Source of the DNA: Solirubrobacter soli DSM 22325
GTDB taxonomy: Bacteria > Actinomycetota > Thermoleophilia > Solirubrobacterales > Solirubrobacteraceae
Assembly: GCF_000423665.1 (NCBI RefSeq)
Contig: NZ_KE384069.1
Span: 1 to 64,000, forward strand
DNA length: 64,000 nt
Direction: 5' to 3'
Shown here: in pieces, positions 7,026 to 14,624 of the stretch
Layout of the letters: the number at the start of each line of letters is the position of its first letter
Numbering within the stretch: position 1 is the stretch's first letter
Notes under the pieces: generated by a model
Database searches by the model: none
What the model was told of the DNA's origin: nothing
The model's input: only the letters and a program-made list of their open reading frames with translations
Position numbers and translations under genes: made by a program

Positions 7026-7633
7026 GCGCGCCTGCGCGTGTAGGCGCGCAGGATCAGGGCGATCACGGCGAGCACGCAGAGGCCGACGACCGCGGTCCCG
7101 ATCGGGCCGACGATCCCGCCGACCTTCTCGTAGTGCTCGCCCAGCGCCCACCCGGCGCCGATCAGCGCGCAGTTCCAGGCGGTCGAACCGAGCACGGTCA
7201 GCGCGGTGAACTTGAGCACGGGCATCTCGCTCAGCCCGGCGGGGATGCTCACGAGGCTGCGTGCGCCGGGGACGAGCCGGCCGAAGAGCACGATCGGCGC
7301 CCCGTGGCGGTCGAACCAATGATCGGCCTTGTCGAGGTCGGACTCCTTGATCCGCAGCACCTTGCCGAAGCGCAGGACGAGCGAGCGGCCGCCGAAGCGC
7401 GCGATCGCGTAGAGGATCAGCGCGCCGGCCAGGCTGCCGAACGTCGCCGCCAGCACGGCGAGGACGAACGCCATCTCGCCCTGGCCGACGTAGTAGCCCG
7501 CCAGCGGGAGGATCAGCTCCGACGGGATCGGCGGGAAGAGGTTCTCCGCCAGGATCAACCCGCCGAGCGCCGGGTAGCCGCCCGCGGAGACTGTGTTTCG
7601 CACCCAGTCACCGGGCGCCACCGCGAATGTCAT
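7022..7633 (-). CDS. DedA family integral membrane protein
   Basis: The 203-residue, multi-helix protein has the SNARE-associated/DedA hallmarks: ENLFPPIPSELILPLAGYYVGQG near the N-terminus, then FDRHGAPIVLFGRLVPGARSLVSIPAGLSEM with the conserved FGRxxPxxR motif. DedA proteins act in the cytoplasmic membrane as lipid (undecaprenyl phosphate or phospholipid) flippases or in membrane homeostasis. The start is ATG 7633. A 29-bp palindrome lies 19 bp upstream. Confidence 0.9.
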   Translation of the reverse strand: MTFAVAPGDWVRNTVSAGGYPALGGLILAENLFPPIPSELILPLAGYYVGQGEMAFVLAVLAATFGSLAGALILYAIARFGGRSLVLRFGKVLRIKESDLDKADHWFDRHGAPIVLFGRLVPGARSLVSIPAGLSEMPVLKFTALTVLGSTAWNCALIGAGWALGEHYEKVGGIVGPIGTAVVGLCVLAVIALILRAYTRRRA

Positions 7634-7652
7634 CCCGCACCAGGCTACCCGG

Positions 7653-7681
7653 AACCTAAAGGGGCCTGACCCCTTTAGGTT
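7653..7681. repeat. 29-bp palindrome, copy 1
   Basis: Perfect 12-bp arms AACCTAAAGGGG and CCCCTTTAGGTT flank the spacer CCTGA. The element lies between the divergent dedA and EamA genes and abuts the EamA start region. A second copy in inverted orientation is at 12400-12428. It is AT-richer than its surroundings. It may act as a terminator-like or dispersed palindromic element. Confidence 0.85.
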
Positions 7682-7688
7682 GGTGGGC

Positions 7689-8558
7689 GTGGATGACAGG
7701 GGGGACTACGCGCTGCTCGCGTTCGCGGTCGTCTGCGTGTCGTGCTCGGCGCCGCTGGTGGCCGCGGCGACCGCGCCCGCGCTCGCGCTGGCGTTCTGGC
7801 GCACGGGGGCGGCGGCGCTCGTGCTCGGGCCGTTCGCGCTCGTGCGGCGCGAGGCGATCACGCGGCGCGGGTTGGGTCTCTCGGTGTTCGCCGGGTGCCT
7901 GCTGGCGGCGCACTTCGGGACGTTCCTGCCGAGCCTGAAGTACACGAGCGTCGCGTCGTCGAGCGCGCTCGTCTGCTCGCAGGCGGTGTTCGCCGGCGTG
8001 TTCGGGCGGCTGCTCGGCGAGCGCCAGCCGCGGCGGGCGTGGTTCGGCACCGCGATCTGCCTCGCCGGGGTGCTGATGGTCACCGGCGTCGACGCGTCGC
8101 TGGACTCGCGAGCGCTGCTCGGCGACGTGCTCGCGCTGGCCGGCGGGGTGTTCGGCGGCGCGTACATCGTCACGGGCGGGTTCGCCCGGAGGGATCTCTC
8201 CACCGTCAACTACACGAGCCTCTGCTACGGCGTCTGCGGCGTCCTGCTGCTGGTCGTGTGCCTGGTGAGCGGAGCCGCCGTGACCGGGTTCTCCGCGGCC
8301 GACTGGGCCCGGATCGCCGCGTTGACGGTGCTCGGACAGCTGCTCGGGCACTCGCTGATGAACTTCGTGCTGCGCTCGATCAGCCCCACGATCGTCTCGC
8401 TCGCCGTGCTGTTCACCGTGCCGGGCGCGACGTTGATCGCGGCGCTGACGATCGGTCAGTCGCCGCCGATCGAGACGGTCCCGGCGATGGCGTTGCTGCT
8501 CGCCGGGACCGCGATCGTCATCAGCGCACGCGAGCGAGCTCCGGCGCGGGCACCGTGA
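7689..8558 (+). CDS. EamA/DMT-superfamily transporter
   Basis: The protein of about 289 residues has ten predicted membrane helices in two EamA repeats (for example LAFAVVCVSCSAPLVAAAT, GLSVFAGCLLAAHFGTFLPSLKYTSVAS, and in the second half LTVLGQLLGHSLMNFVLRSISPTIVSLAVLFT). Such proteins export metabolites or amino acids across the inner membrane. The frame is open further upstream, but that part runs through dedA and the palindrome. GTG 7689 (or TTG 7680/GTG 7683) directly after the palindrome is the likely start. The 3' end overlaps the convergent VKOR gene by 38 bp. Confidence 0.85.
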   Translation: MDDRGDYALLAFAVVCVSCSAPLVAAATAPALALAFWRTGAAALVLGPFALVRREAITRRGLGLSVFAGCLLAAHFGTFLPSLKYTSVASSSALVCSQAVFAGVFGRLLGERQPRRAWFGTAICLAGVLMVTGVDASLDSRALLGDVLALAGGVFGGAYIVTGGFARRDLSTVNYTSLCYGVCGVLLLVVCLVSGAAVTGFSAADWARIAALTVLGQLLGHSLMNFVLRSISPTIVSLAVLFTVPGATLIAALTIGQSPPIETVPAMALLLAGTAIVISARERAPARAP

Positions 8559-8943
8559 GCACGCGCGACACGTTCAGCGCCGCCAGGATCGTCATGCAGA
8601 TCGCCGAGCCGACGCACCAGATGCAGATGGCGTCGATCAGCGCGATCTCCGTGTAGGTCAGCCACGCGCTGAAGCCGAAGCCGAGGATCGAGAGGAACGC
8701 GGCGATGCTGCGTTCGCGCTCTCCGTCCTTGATCAGCGCGGCGAGGATGCCGACGTAGCCGAGCATCCCGAGCAGCGCGACCGGAACGCCGGCGAGCTTG
8801 GAGTAGTCGGACTTCTGCACGGTCTCGCAGCCGTGGGCGATGGCGCACACGGGCGAGCCGCCCGCGTAGTGGACGATCGTCAGGTAGGTCGCGATCCCGA
8901 GCCCGATCACCGCGACGACGATGGCGGCGGCGCGGAGCTTCAC
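8521..8943 (-). CDS. Vitamin K epoxide reductase (VKOR) family membrane protein
   Basis: This is a 140-residue four-helix membrane protein. It has the VKOR periplasmic loop cysteine in HGCETVQKSDYSKLAGVPVALLG and the active-site CIWC near the third helix, followed by a C-terminal helix. In actinobacteria VKOR reoxidises DsbA by passing electrons to quinone, replacing DsbB. Its start overlaps the stop of the upstream DsbA-like gene by 4 bp (ATGA), so the pair is translationally coupled and forms one disulfide-forming system. Confidence 0.92.
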   Translation of the reverse strand: MKLRAAAIVVAVIGLGIATYLTIVHYAGGSPVCAIAHGCETVQKSDYSKLAGVPVALLGMLGYVGILAALIKDGERERSIAAFLSILGFGFSAWLTYTEIALIDAICIWCVGSAICMTILAALNVSRVLTVPAPELARVR

Positions 8944-9683
8944 GACAGCGCCTTGTCGAGGTTCGCGGTCAGGTTGTCGAGGCCGACCGCGGCGACGGTC
9001 TCCTTCTCGCCCTTCTTGGTGACGGTGAACGTCGGGGTGGAGTCGACCTTCAGCGCCTGCGCGTCGCCGTCGGCCTGGTCGAGCGCGGCCTGGGCGGAGG
9101 CGCCGTCGGCGAACGCCTTGGCCTTGTCGGGGTCGACGCCGGCGGCCTTGGCGACGCCGGTGAGGAAGTCATCGGTCACGTAGCCGGAGTTCTCCTGGCC
9201 CTGGGACGCGTAGAGGGTCTCCAGGAACGCCCACAGCTTGCCCTGCTGCTCAGCACCGTGCGCCCACTTGGCGGCGGTGATCGAGTCCGGGCCGATGAAG
9301 CTCAGCGTGCGCGCCTGCAGCTTGACCTTGCCGGTGCGGACGTACTTGTTGATCAGGTCGGGGAGGTTGGCCTTGGAGGCCTCGGCGCAGATCGGGCACT
9401 GCGGGTCGAGGTACTCGGTGACGGTGATCGGCGCGTTCGGGTTGCCGAGGACGCCGTCCTTCTCGGGGATGCCCGCGACCAGCTTGGCCGCGCTGCTGTG
9501 GGCGACGGGCTTGGCCTTCGCGCCGCCGTTGGCGGAGATCGCGATGCCGGCGACGACCAGGACGACCGCCAGGCCGGCGGCGCCGAGCAGGTTGCGGATG
9601 CGGCGGCGACGGGACTCGGCGGCGACGGCGGCCCGTTCGGCCTGGCGGCGCTGCTCGCGCAGCTCGCGCTTGGACTTCGACAT
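8940..9683 (-). CDS. Membrane-anchored DsbA-like thiol:disulfide oxidoreductase
   Basis: The 247-residue protein has a charged cytoplasmic N-terminus (KRELREQRRQAERAAVAAES). One signal-anchor helix follows (NLLGAAGLAVVLVVAGIAIS), then an exported thioredoxin-fold domain. The active site is CPIC in EYLDPQCPICAEA, and the cis-Pro loop is DSTPTFTV. It would oxidise or isomerise exported proteins and be recharged by the coupled VKOR protein downstream. RBS and start (ATG 9683) look normal. Confidence 0.92.
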   Translation of the reverse strand: MSKSKRELREQRRQAERAAVAAESRRRRIRNLLGAAGLAVVLVVAGIAISANGGAKAKPVAHSSAAKLVAGIPEKDGVLGNPNAPITVTEYLDPQCPICAEASKANLPDLINKYVRTGKVKLQARTLSFIGPDSITAAKWAHGAEQQGKLWAFLETLYASQGQENSGYVTDDFLTGVAKAAGVDPDKAKAFADGASAQAALDQADGDAQALKVDSTPTFTVTKKGEKETVAAVGLDNLTANLDKALS

Positions 9684-9731
9684 TGGGTTTGCTCCTTACG
9701 GTTTCGGGTGTCTTCTGCGGTGCCTGGCGAA

Positions 9732-10292
9732 CTACGCCGGCGCAGGAGGCGCCCGATCCCGCGTGGGGCGGGTGAAGCGAAGGAGCTGCGGGGTCGCCGG
9801 CGGCTGGGTGCCGACGACGGTGAACTCGAGGATGCCCTGGAGCTTCGGTGCGAGTTTGTGGATCAGCTCGCGGGCGGCGGGCACGGCGTGCAGCGCGAGC
9901 GCGATGACCGCTCCGGCCGCGACGCCGAACGCGGCGAGCTGCAGCCAGCCGCCGCCGAGCAGCGCGCCGCCGCCGAACAGCTCGGCAAGGATCGCCTGGC
10001 CGCCGCACACGGCATACACACCCGCGGTCGCGACCGCCCACAGGTAGGCGGGCGCACGACGTCGCTGCGCCACCCGCGCGACGAGAGCGGCGATCGCCGA
10101 GGTGTAGATCGCGAGGATCGCCACCGCCGCGAGCCCGAACCGTCCGTTCCCGGCGGTCTCCAGGCAGCTGCGCACGTCAGGTCCGCAGACGAACGACACC
10201 CGCATCTGGTCGATCCCCACCGCGAGCAGCGGGATCAACACCAACGCGCGAAGCGTCAGCGGCAGGCGGGTGAGCAGGGCGCGCAGGTGCAC
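9732..10292 (-). CDS. Hypothetical membrane protein with four helices
   Basis: The 186-residue protein begins at GTG 10292. It has four hydrophobic segments: residues about 14-30, 53-72, 83-103 and 112-138. A short loop with two Cys (SFVCGPDVRSCLE) lies between helices one and two. The C-terminal 40 residues are hydrophilic and Pro-rich. I do not recognise a family. It lies 48 bp upstream of the DsbA-VKOR pair on the same strand and could belong to that transcript. Confidence 0.65.
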   Translation of the reverse strand: MHLRALLTRLPLTLRALVLIPLLAVGIDQMRVSFVCGPDVRSCLETAGNGRFGLAAVAILAIYTSAIAALVARVAQRRRAPAYLWAVATAGVYAVCGGQAILAELFGGGALLGGGWLQLAAFGVAAGAVIALALHAVPAARELIHKLAPKLQGILEFTVVGTQPPATPQLLRFTRPTRDRAPPAPA

Positions 10293-10340
10293 TCGCCCAT
10301 GATCGTCGTCGCATCCGAAGGCTTCTTAAACCGTGGGAAC

Positions 10341-10358
10341 TACGGATGTGCCTCCGTA
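10341..10358. promoter_or_regulatory. Inverted repeat upstream of the amino-sugar operon
   Basis: Six-bp arms TACGGA and TCCGTA are separated by TGTGCC. The element lies 34 bp before the kinase start and 11 bp upstream of the dre-like site, within the divergent promoter region. Its binding factor is unknown. Confidence 0.4.
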
Positions 10359-10369
10359 TTCGGCCCAAC

Positions 10370-10385
10370 AGTGGTATGAACCACT
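10370..10385. promoter_or_regulatory. DasR-type operator (dre-like) before the amino-sugar kinase
   Basis: The 16-bp AGTGGTATGAACCACT has perfect 6-bp arms (AGTGGT/ACCACT) and matches the published DasR-site consensus AGTGGTCTAGACCACT except in the central four bases. DasR and related GntR/HutC-family repressors bind such sites and release them in response to amino-sugar phosphates. The site ends 6 bp before the kinase start codon, overlapping the expected promoter/RBS zone. No DasR gene is in the window. Confidence 0.7.
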
Positions 10386-10391
10386 TGGAGG

Positions 10392-11516
10392 ATGATGCGC
10401 GCGCTGCTGATCGACGGAGGGCAGAGCGGGTGCCGCGCCGCGGTGGTCGACCACGGCCGAACGGTCGCGACGGCCACTGCCGCGGGGCTACCGCGCCAAG
10501 GGCGCGACTACGACGCCCTGCGGGCGCTGCTCGCGGACGACGACTGGCGTGGCATCGACGTCGTCGCCGCCGGCCTGACCGGGTTCCGCGGCGACGCGGA
10601 CGCCGCCGCGGCCGCGTTGCGCGTCCCGTCCGCGATCGTCACCAACGACGCCGTCACCGCCCACCTCGGTGCGCTCGGGGGCTCGCCGGGCGTGGTCGTC
10701 GTGGCCGGCACCGGGGCGATCGCGCTCGCGGCCGACGAGCGGGCCGCGCGCGCCGACGGGTGGGGCACGCGCCTCGGCGACGACGGCGGCGGCTACTGGA
10801 TCGGCCGCGCCGGCCTCGCCGCCGCCCTGCGCGCCCACGACGGCCGCCGCGGCGGCTCCCCGGACCTGCTGGCCCGGGCGGTCGCCCGGTTCGGCGAGGT
10901 GCCGCCCCGCGACGCCGCGCCCGCCGGTGGCGACGCCGCGCCTCGCCGCGGCGCCGAGCTCGCCGGTGGCGACGCCACGCCACGCCTCGACGCCGCGCCC
11001 GCCGGTGGCGACGCTACGCCCCGCCGCGGCGCCGCGCCCGCCGGTGGCGACGCCACGCCCCGCCTCGACGCCGCGCCCGCCGGTGGCGACGCCGCGCCTC
11101 GCCGCGATGCCGCGCCCGCCCGGGACGACGCCGCGACCCGCCGCCCCGCAGCGTCGGCCGGCGCGATCATCACCGCCGTCTACGACTCGGCCGACCCCGT
11201 GGCGGTCATCGCGTCCTTCGCGCGCGACGTCGCGGATGCGGCGCGCGACGGCGACGCGATCGCGCGCGGCATCTGGGAGGCGGCGGGGCGGGAGCTCGCG
11301 GAGACTGCGCGGGCGGCCGCGCGGCGCGCCGGGGTCGACGGGCCCGTCACCTACGCCGGCGGCCTCTTCGACGTGGGCGACCTGTTGCTCGACCCGTTCC
11401 GCGCCGAGCTCGGCGAGGTGCGCGAGCCGCTGGGCGACGCGCTCGACGGTGCCGCTCGCCTGCTCGAGCGCCCGCCCCACTTCCTTGACCTGATCCACGA
11501 GACCGGAGCCTCATGA
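10392..11516 (+). CDS. BadF/BadG-type amino-sugar kinase (N-acetylglucosamine or MurNAc kinase), with repeat insertion
   Basis: The 374-residue ASKHA-fold kinase has the phosphate-1 loop LLIDGGQSGCRAAVVD at the N-terminus, the phosphate-2/adenosine region VVVVAGTGAIALA, and GDDGGGYWIGRAGLAAALRAHDGR. The last matches the GlcNAc-kinase subgroup (GDEGSGYWIG type). Residues 175-252 are six 13-residue repeats absent from normal family members, placed between ARFGEVPPRD and AGAIITAVYDSADPVAVI. Its position immediately before murQ and anmK points to phosphorylation of GlcNAc or MurNAc released from the wall. GGAGG directly precedes ATG 10392, so ATG 10395 may be the start actually used. Confidence 0.85.
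   Translation: MMRALLIDGGQSGCRAAVVDHGRTVATATAAGLPRQGRDYDALRALLADDDWRGIDVVAAGLTGFRGDADAAAAALRVPSAIVTNDAVTAHLGALGGSPGVVVVAGTGAIALAADERAARADGWGTRLGDDGGGYWIGRAGLAAALRAHDGRRGGSPDLLARAVARFGEVPPRDAAPAGGDAAPRRGAELAGGDATPRLDAAPAGGDATPRRGAAPAGGDATPRLDAAPAGGDAAPRRDAAPARDDAATRRPAASAGAIITAVYDSADPVAVIASFARDVADAARDGDAIARGIWEAAGRELAETARAAARRAGVDGPVTYAGGLFDVGDLLLDPFRAELGEVREPLGDALDGAARLLERPPHFLDLIHETGAS
10914..11147 (+). repeat. Six in-frame 39-bp repeats within the amino-sugar kinase gene
   Basis: Six consecutive 39-bp units encode 13-residue repeats of the form AAPAGGDATPRRG. Units alternate endings PRRG and PRLD, giving a 78-bp higher-order period; the last unit is degenerate (AAPARDDAATRRP). The repeats sit in the middle of a conserved catalytic fold without breaking the frame. 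They resemble the GDAATPRGPRAAPAGG stretch in the ABATE gene at the left edge. Confidence 0.88.
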
Positions 11517-12406
11517 CGCGACTTGGCCACCTGTCCACAGAGGGGGCGCGCGCGGAGCGCGCGGAGATCGATCGTCTGCCGACCGGCGAGCTCGTGCGGC
11601 TGATGAACGCCGACGACGCGATCGTTCCGGCCGCGGTGGGGGAGGCCGGGCCGGCGATCGCCGCCGCGGTGGACGCGATCGTCGAGCGGCTCGAGGCCGG
11701 CGGCCGGCTGATCTACGTCGGCGCGGGCACGGCGGGACGGGTCGGCGTCCTCGACGCGTCCGAGTGCGGCCCGACCTTCAATACCGATCGCGTCGTGGGG
11801 GTGATCGCGGGCGGGCAGGTCGCGGTCAGCACGGCGAGCGAGAGCGCGGAGGACCACCCGGACTCGGGTGCGCAGGCGATCGCGCTGCTCGGCGTCGGCG
11901 CCGACGACGCGGTCGTCGGGATCAGCGCGAGCGGCCGCACGCCCTACGTGCTCGGCGCGATCGAGCGGGCGCGCGCATCGGGGGCGCTGACGGTCGGCCT
12001 CGCGTGCAACGAGGGCTCGGACCTCAGCGCCGCCGCCGACCTCGCGATCGAGGTGCTCGTCGGCCCTGAGTTCATCGCCGGGTCCACGCGTCTGAAGGCC
12101 GGCACCGCGCAGAAGCTCGTGCTCAACATGCTCTCGACGCTGACGATGGTGCGGCTCGGCAAGACGTACGGGAACCTGATGGTCGACGTCCGCGTGACCA
12201 ACGCGAAGCTGCGCGACCGGGCGACGCGGATCGTCGAGCAGGTCGCGGGCGTCACCCACGCCACCGCGGCGGCCGCGCTGGCGGAGGCTGACGACGACGC
12301 GAAGGTCGCGATCGCGATGCTGCGCACGGGCACGACGCCGGATGCCGCCCGCGAGCGCCTGGCCGCCGCCGACGGGCACCTGCGCCGCGCGCTGATGGAA
12401 ACCTAA
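11513..12406 (+). CDS. murQ: N-acetylmuramic acid 6-phosphate etherase
   Basis: The 297-residue SIS-domain protein matches MurQ along its length. LIYVGAGTAGRVGVLDASECGPTF carries the catalytic Glu84, followed by VVGISASGRTPYVLGAIERA (sugar-phosphate loop) and the family stretch KAGTAQKLVLNMLSTLTMVRLGKTYGNLMVDV. MurQ removes lactate from MurNAc-6-phosphate to give GlcNAc-6-phosphate in the cytosol. Its ATG overlaps the kinase stop by 4 bp, and its stop codon lies inside a 29-bp palindrome that also provides the start of anmK. Confidence 0.96.
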   Translation: MTRLGHLSTEGARAERAEIDRLPTGELVRLMNADDAIVPAAVGEAGPAIAAAVDAIVERLEAGGRLIYVGAGTAGRVGVLDASECGPTFNTDRVVGVIAGGQVAVSTASESAEDHPDSGAQAIALLGVGADDAVVGISASGRTPYVLGAIERARASGALTVGLACNEGSDLSAAADLAIEVLVGPEFIAGSTRLKAGTAQKLVLNMLSTLTMVRLGKTYGNLMVDVRVTNAKLRDRATRIVEQVAGVTHATAAAALAEADDDAKVAIAMLRTGTTPDAARERLAAADGHLRRALMET

Positions 12407-12428
12407 AGGGGTCAGGCCCCTTTATGTT
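12400..12428. repeat. 29-bp palindrome, copy 2 (inverted), spanning the murQ stop and anmK start
   Basis: Arms AACCTAAAGGGG and CCCCTTTATGTT surround the spacer TCAGG. This is the reverse complement of copy 1 (7653-7681) with one change, G to T at 12425. The left arm holds the murQ TAA (12404-12406). The single change in the right arm turns AGG into the ATG used by anmK (12424-12426). Confidence 0.88.
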
Positions 12429-13509
12429 GGTGGTCGGGTTGATGTCCGGGACGTCGTGCGACGGGATCGACGCGGCCGTCGCGGACCTGGAGCTCGACGG
12501 CGACGTCGTGACGCTGCGCTGCGTCGGCGAGCTCTCGGCGCCCTACCCCGACGACCTCCGCGACGAGATCGAGGCCGCGCTGCCGCCCGCGAGCACCACG
12601 CTGGAGGCGGTGTGCCGGCTGGACACGCGGATCGGGCAGGCGTTCGCGGACCTGGCGGAACGGGCGGTCGCGCAGCACGGCGGCGATCTCGTCGTCTCGC
12701 ACGGCCAGACCGTCTTCCATGCCGCGCACGACGGGACGCTGCAGCTCGGGCAGCCCGCGTGGATCGCCGAGCGGACCGGGCTGCCGGTGGTCGCGGACCT
12801 GCGGGCGCGCGACATCGCGGCGGGCGGGCAGGGCGCGCCGCTGGTCTCGTTGCTCGACGCGCTGATCCTGCACGGTCGCCCGGGCCGCCCGGCCGCGCTC
12901 AACCTGGGCGGGATCGCGAACCTCACCGTCCCGCCGATCGCGTTCGACGTCGGACCCGCGAACGCGCTGCTCGACGCCGCCGCACGCCACTTCACCGGCC
13001 GCGCCTACGACGCCGACGGAACGCTCGCCGCCGCGGGCACCGTGGACCAGACGCTGCTCGACGAGCTCCTCGAAGACCCCTACTACGCCCGCCCCGCGCC
13101 GAAGACGACCGGCAAGGAGCACTTCCACGCGCACTATGTCCGCTATCGCGGCGGCGCGGAGGACACGCTCGCGACCCTCACCGCGCTGACCGCCCGCACG
13201 GTGGCCGACGCGGCCCGCCGCCACGGGGTCACCGAGGTGATCGCGTCCGGCGGCGGCGTCCGCAACCCGACACTGATGGCGGCGCTGCGACGCGAGCTCG
13301 ACCCGATCGCCCTGACCACGAGCGACGCGCTCGGCCTCCCCGCGCAGGCCAAGGAGGCGTACGCGTTCGCGCTGCTCGGCTTCCTCACCCACCACGGCGT
13401 CGCCGGGACCATCGAGCAGGCGACCGGCGCGCGCCACGCGAGCGTCCTCGGCGCCGTCACACCGGGTGCGGGTGCGCTGCCCGCTCCGCGGGTAGTGCGT
13501 CTCGAATGA
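12424..13509 (+). CDS. anmK: Anhydro-N-acetylmuramic acid kinase
   Basis: The 361-residue protein shows the AnmK signature: GLMSGTSCDGIDAAVAD at the N-terminus, VSHGQTVFHA, LQLGQPAWIAERTGLPVVADLR, AALNLGGIANLT and FDVGPANALLD with the catalytic-Asp region, then IASGGGVRNPTLM. AnmK opens and phosphorylates the 1,6-anhydro ring of anhMurNAc to give MurNAc-6-phosphate, the MurQ substrate, so the two genes are consecutive steps of wall recycling. The start ATG is inside a palindromic repeat. The stop overlaps the next gene by 4 bp. Confidence 0.96.
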   Translation: MLVVGLMSGTSCDGIDAAVADLELDGDVVTLRCVGELSAPYPDDLRDEIEAALPPASTTLEAVCRLDTRIGQAFADLAERAVAQHGGDLVVSHGQTVFHAAHDGTLQLGQPAWIAERTGLPVVADLRARDIAAGGQGAPLVSLLDALILHGRPGRPAALNLGGIANLTVPPIAFDVGPANALLDAAARHFTGRAYDADGTLAAAGTVDQTLLDELLEDPYYARPAPKTTGKEHFHAHYVRYRGGAEDTLATLTALTARTVADAARRHGVTEVIASGGGVRNPTLMAALRRELDPIALTTSDALGLPAQAKEAYAFALLGFLTHHGVAGTIEQATGARHASVLGAVTPGAGALPAPRVVRLE

Positions 13510-14615
13510 TCCGGAAGATCGGTCTCACCGCGCTCGTATGCGCGAGCCTCACCCCCGCCACGGCACAGGCGGACTCGTTCAAGACGGTGCCCACGAACGG
13601 GCTGACGTGGACCAGGCACGGCCTCGACGCCGGCGCATATGCGCGCCTGGACAACCTCGCGAAGACGTTCCCGCGCCGCGACCTGAAGTTCGTCCTCGAG
13701 CACCCGCGCCAGACGACCCAGTCGGCGGCGGGCTCGCCGTCGCTCGGCCAGGTCGGTCCCGGCGCCGTCTCGGCCTTCAAGTGGTCCGACAAGGACAACA
13801 CCGGCAAGTGGATCCCGCAGGGGATCACCGGCAGCGCCGCCGCCCAGGACGACGGGATCGTCGGCGGCCACCGGTCGCTGCTCGTCAGCTGGTACCAGGA
13901 CATCCCGTCGAGCCCGGCGCGGGTCAGCTTCGTCAACGCCGACAGCCTCAACGGCGGCGGGTCGACCTACAACAGCGCGACGCTCGTGATCCCGAGCGGT
14001 CGCACGGTCAAGCCGATCAAGACCCACGCGGGCGGCATCGCCTGGTACCAGCACTGGCTGTTCGTGGCCGAGACCCGCGTCGGCGTGCGCGTCTTCGACA
14101 TGAACTACATCCTCGGCGCGAAGAAGCTGCCGCCGACCGCGGACCTCAACGCGCCGTTCGTGCTGCCGCAGGTCGGCTTCTACAAGCAGGCCAAGGGCGC
14201 CGGGCTGACGTTCTCGTTCGTCGAGACCGACCGCTCGTCACCCGCGTTGATCACCGGCAAGTACGCCGACAAGAAGGCCAACCGCCGGATCGTGCGCTGG
14301 CCGCTGGACGCCGGCAGCGGGCTCCCCGGCCTGCAGGCCAACGGCGCCTGGAAGATGCCGGCGTCCAACGTCCAGGGCGGGCTGATGCACAAGGGCCGCC
14401 TGCTGATCTCCTCCAGCTACAAGCCGGGCGGCGGTGGCATCGGCGAGCTCGTCGCCGGCAATCCCGACCAGGCGGCATCGCACTGGAACTGGCCGGACGG
14501 CGCGGAGGACCTGCACTACGCCGGAACGAGCAACCGCGTCTACTCGCTGACGGAGAAGGCGGGCGACCGGATCGTGTTCGCGATCGACGGCGCCTCGGTC
14601 GGTTTGACGCCGTAG
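13506..14615 (+). CDS. Exported protein of unknown function
   Basis: The 369-residue protein begins MIRKIGLTALVCASLTPATAQA, a signal peptide, and starts at an ATG overlapping the anmK TGA. The mature part has propeller-like strands (SLLVSWYQDIP, GGIAWYQHWLFVAETRVGVRVFDMNYIL, HKGRLLISSSYKPGGGGIGEL). It resembles secreted proteins of actinobacteria that lack an assigned function. Coupling to anmK suggests co-expression with wall recycling, but nothing in the sequence shows a wall-related activity. Confidence 0.7.
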   Translation: MIRKIGLTALVCASLTPATAQADSFKTVPTNGLTWTRHGLDAGAYARLDNLAKTFPRRDLKFVLEHPRQTTQSAAGSPSLGQVGPGAVSAFKWSDKDNTGKWIPQGITGSAAAQDDGIVGGHRSLLVSWYQDIPSSPARVSFVNADSLNGGGSTYNSATLVIPSGRTVKPIKTHAGGIAWYQHWLFVAETRVGVRVFDMNYILGAKKLPPTADLNAPFVLPQVGFYKQAKGAGLTFSFVETDRSSPALITGKYADKKANRRIVRWPLDAGSGLPGLQANGAWKMPASNVQGGLMHKGRLLISSSYKPGGGGIGELVAGNPDQAASHWNWPDGAEDLHYAGTSNRVYSLTEKAGDRIVFAIDGASVGLTP

Positions 14616-14624
14616 CATCGCTCC

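Noticed and set aside
7593..7688. Upstream extension of the EamA transporter to 7593
   Set aside because: It would read through the dedA start and the palindrome, has no homology-like sequence, and the first membrane helix begins after 7700.
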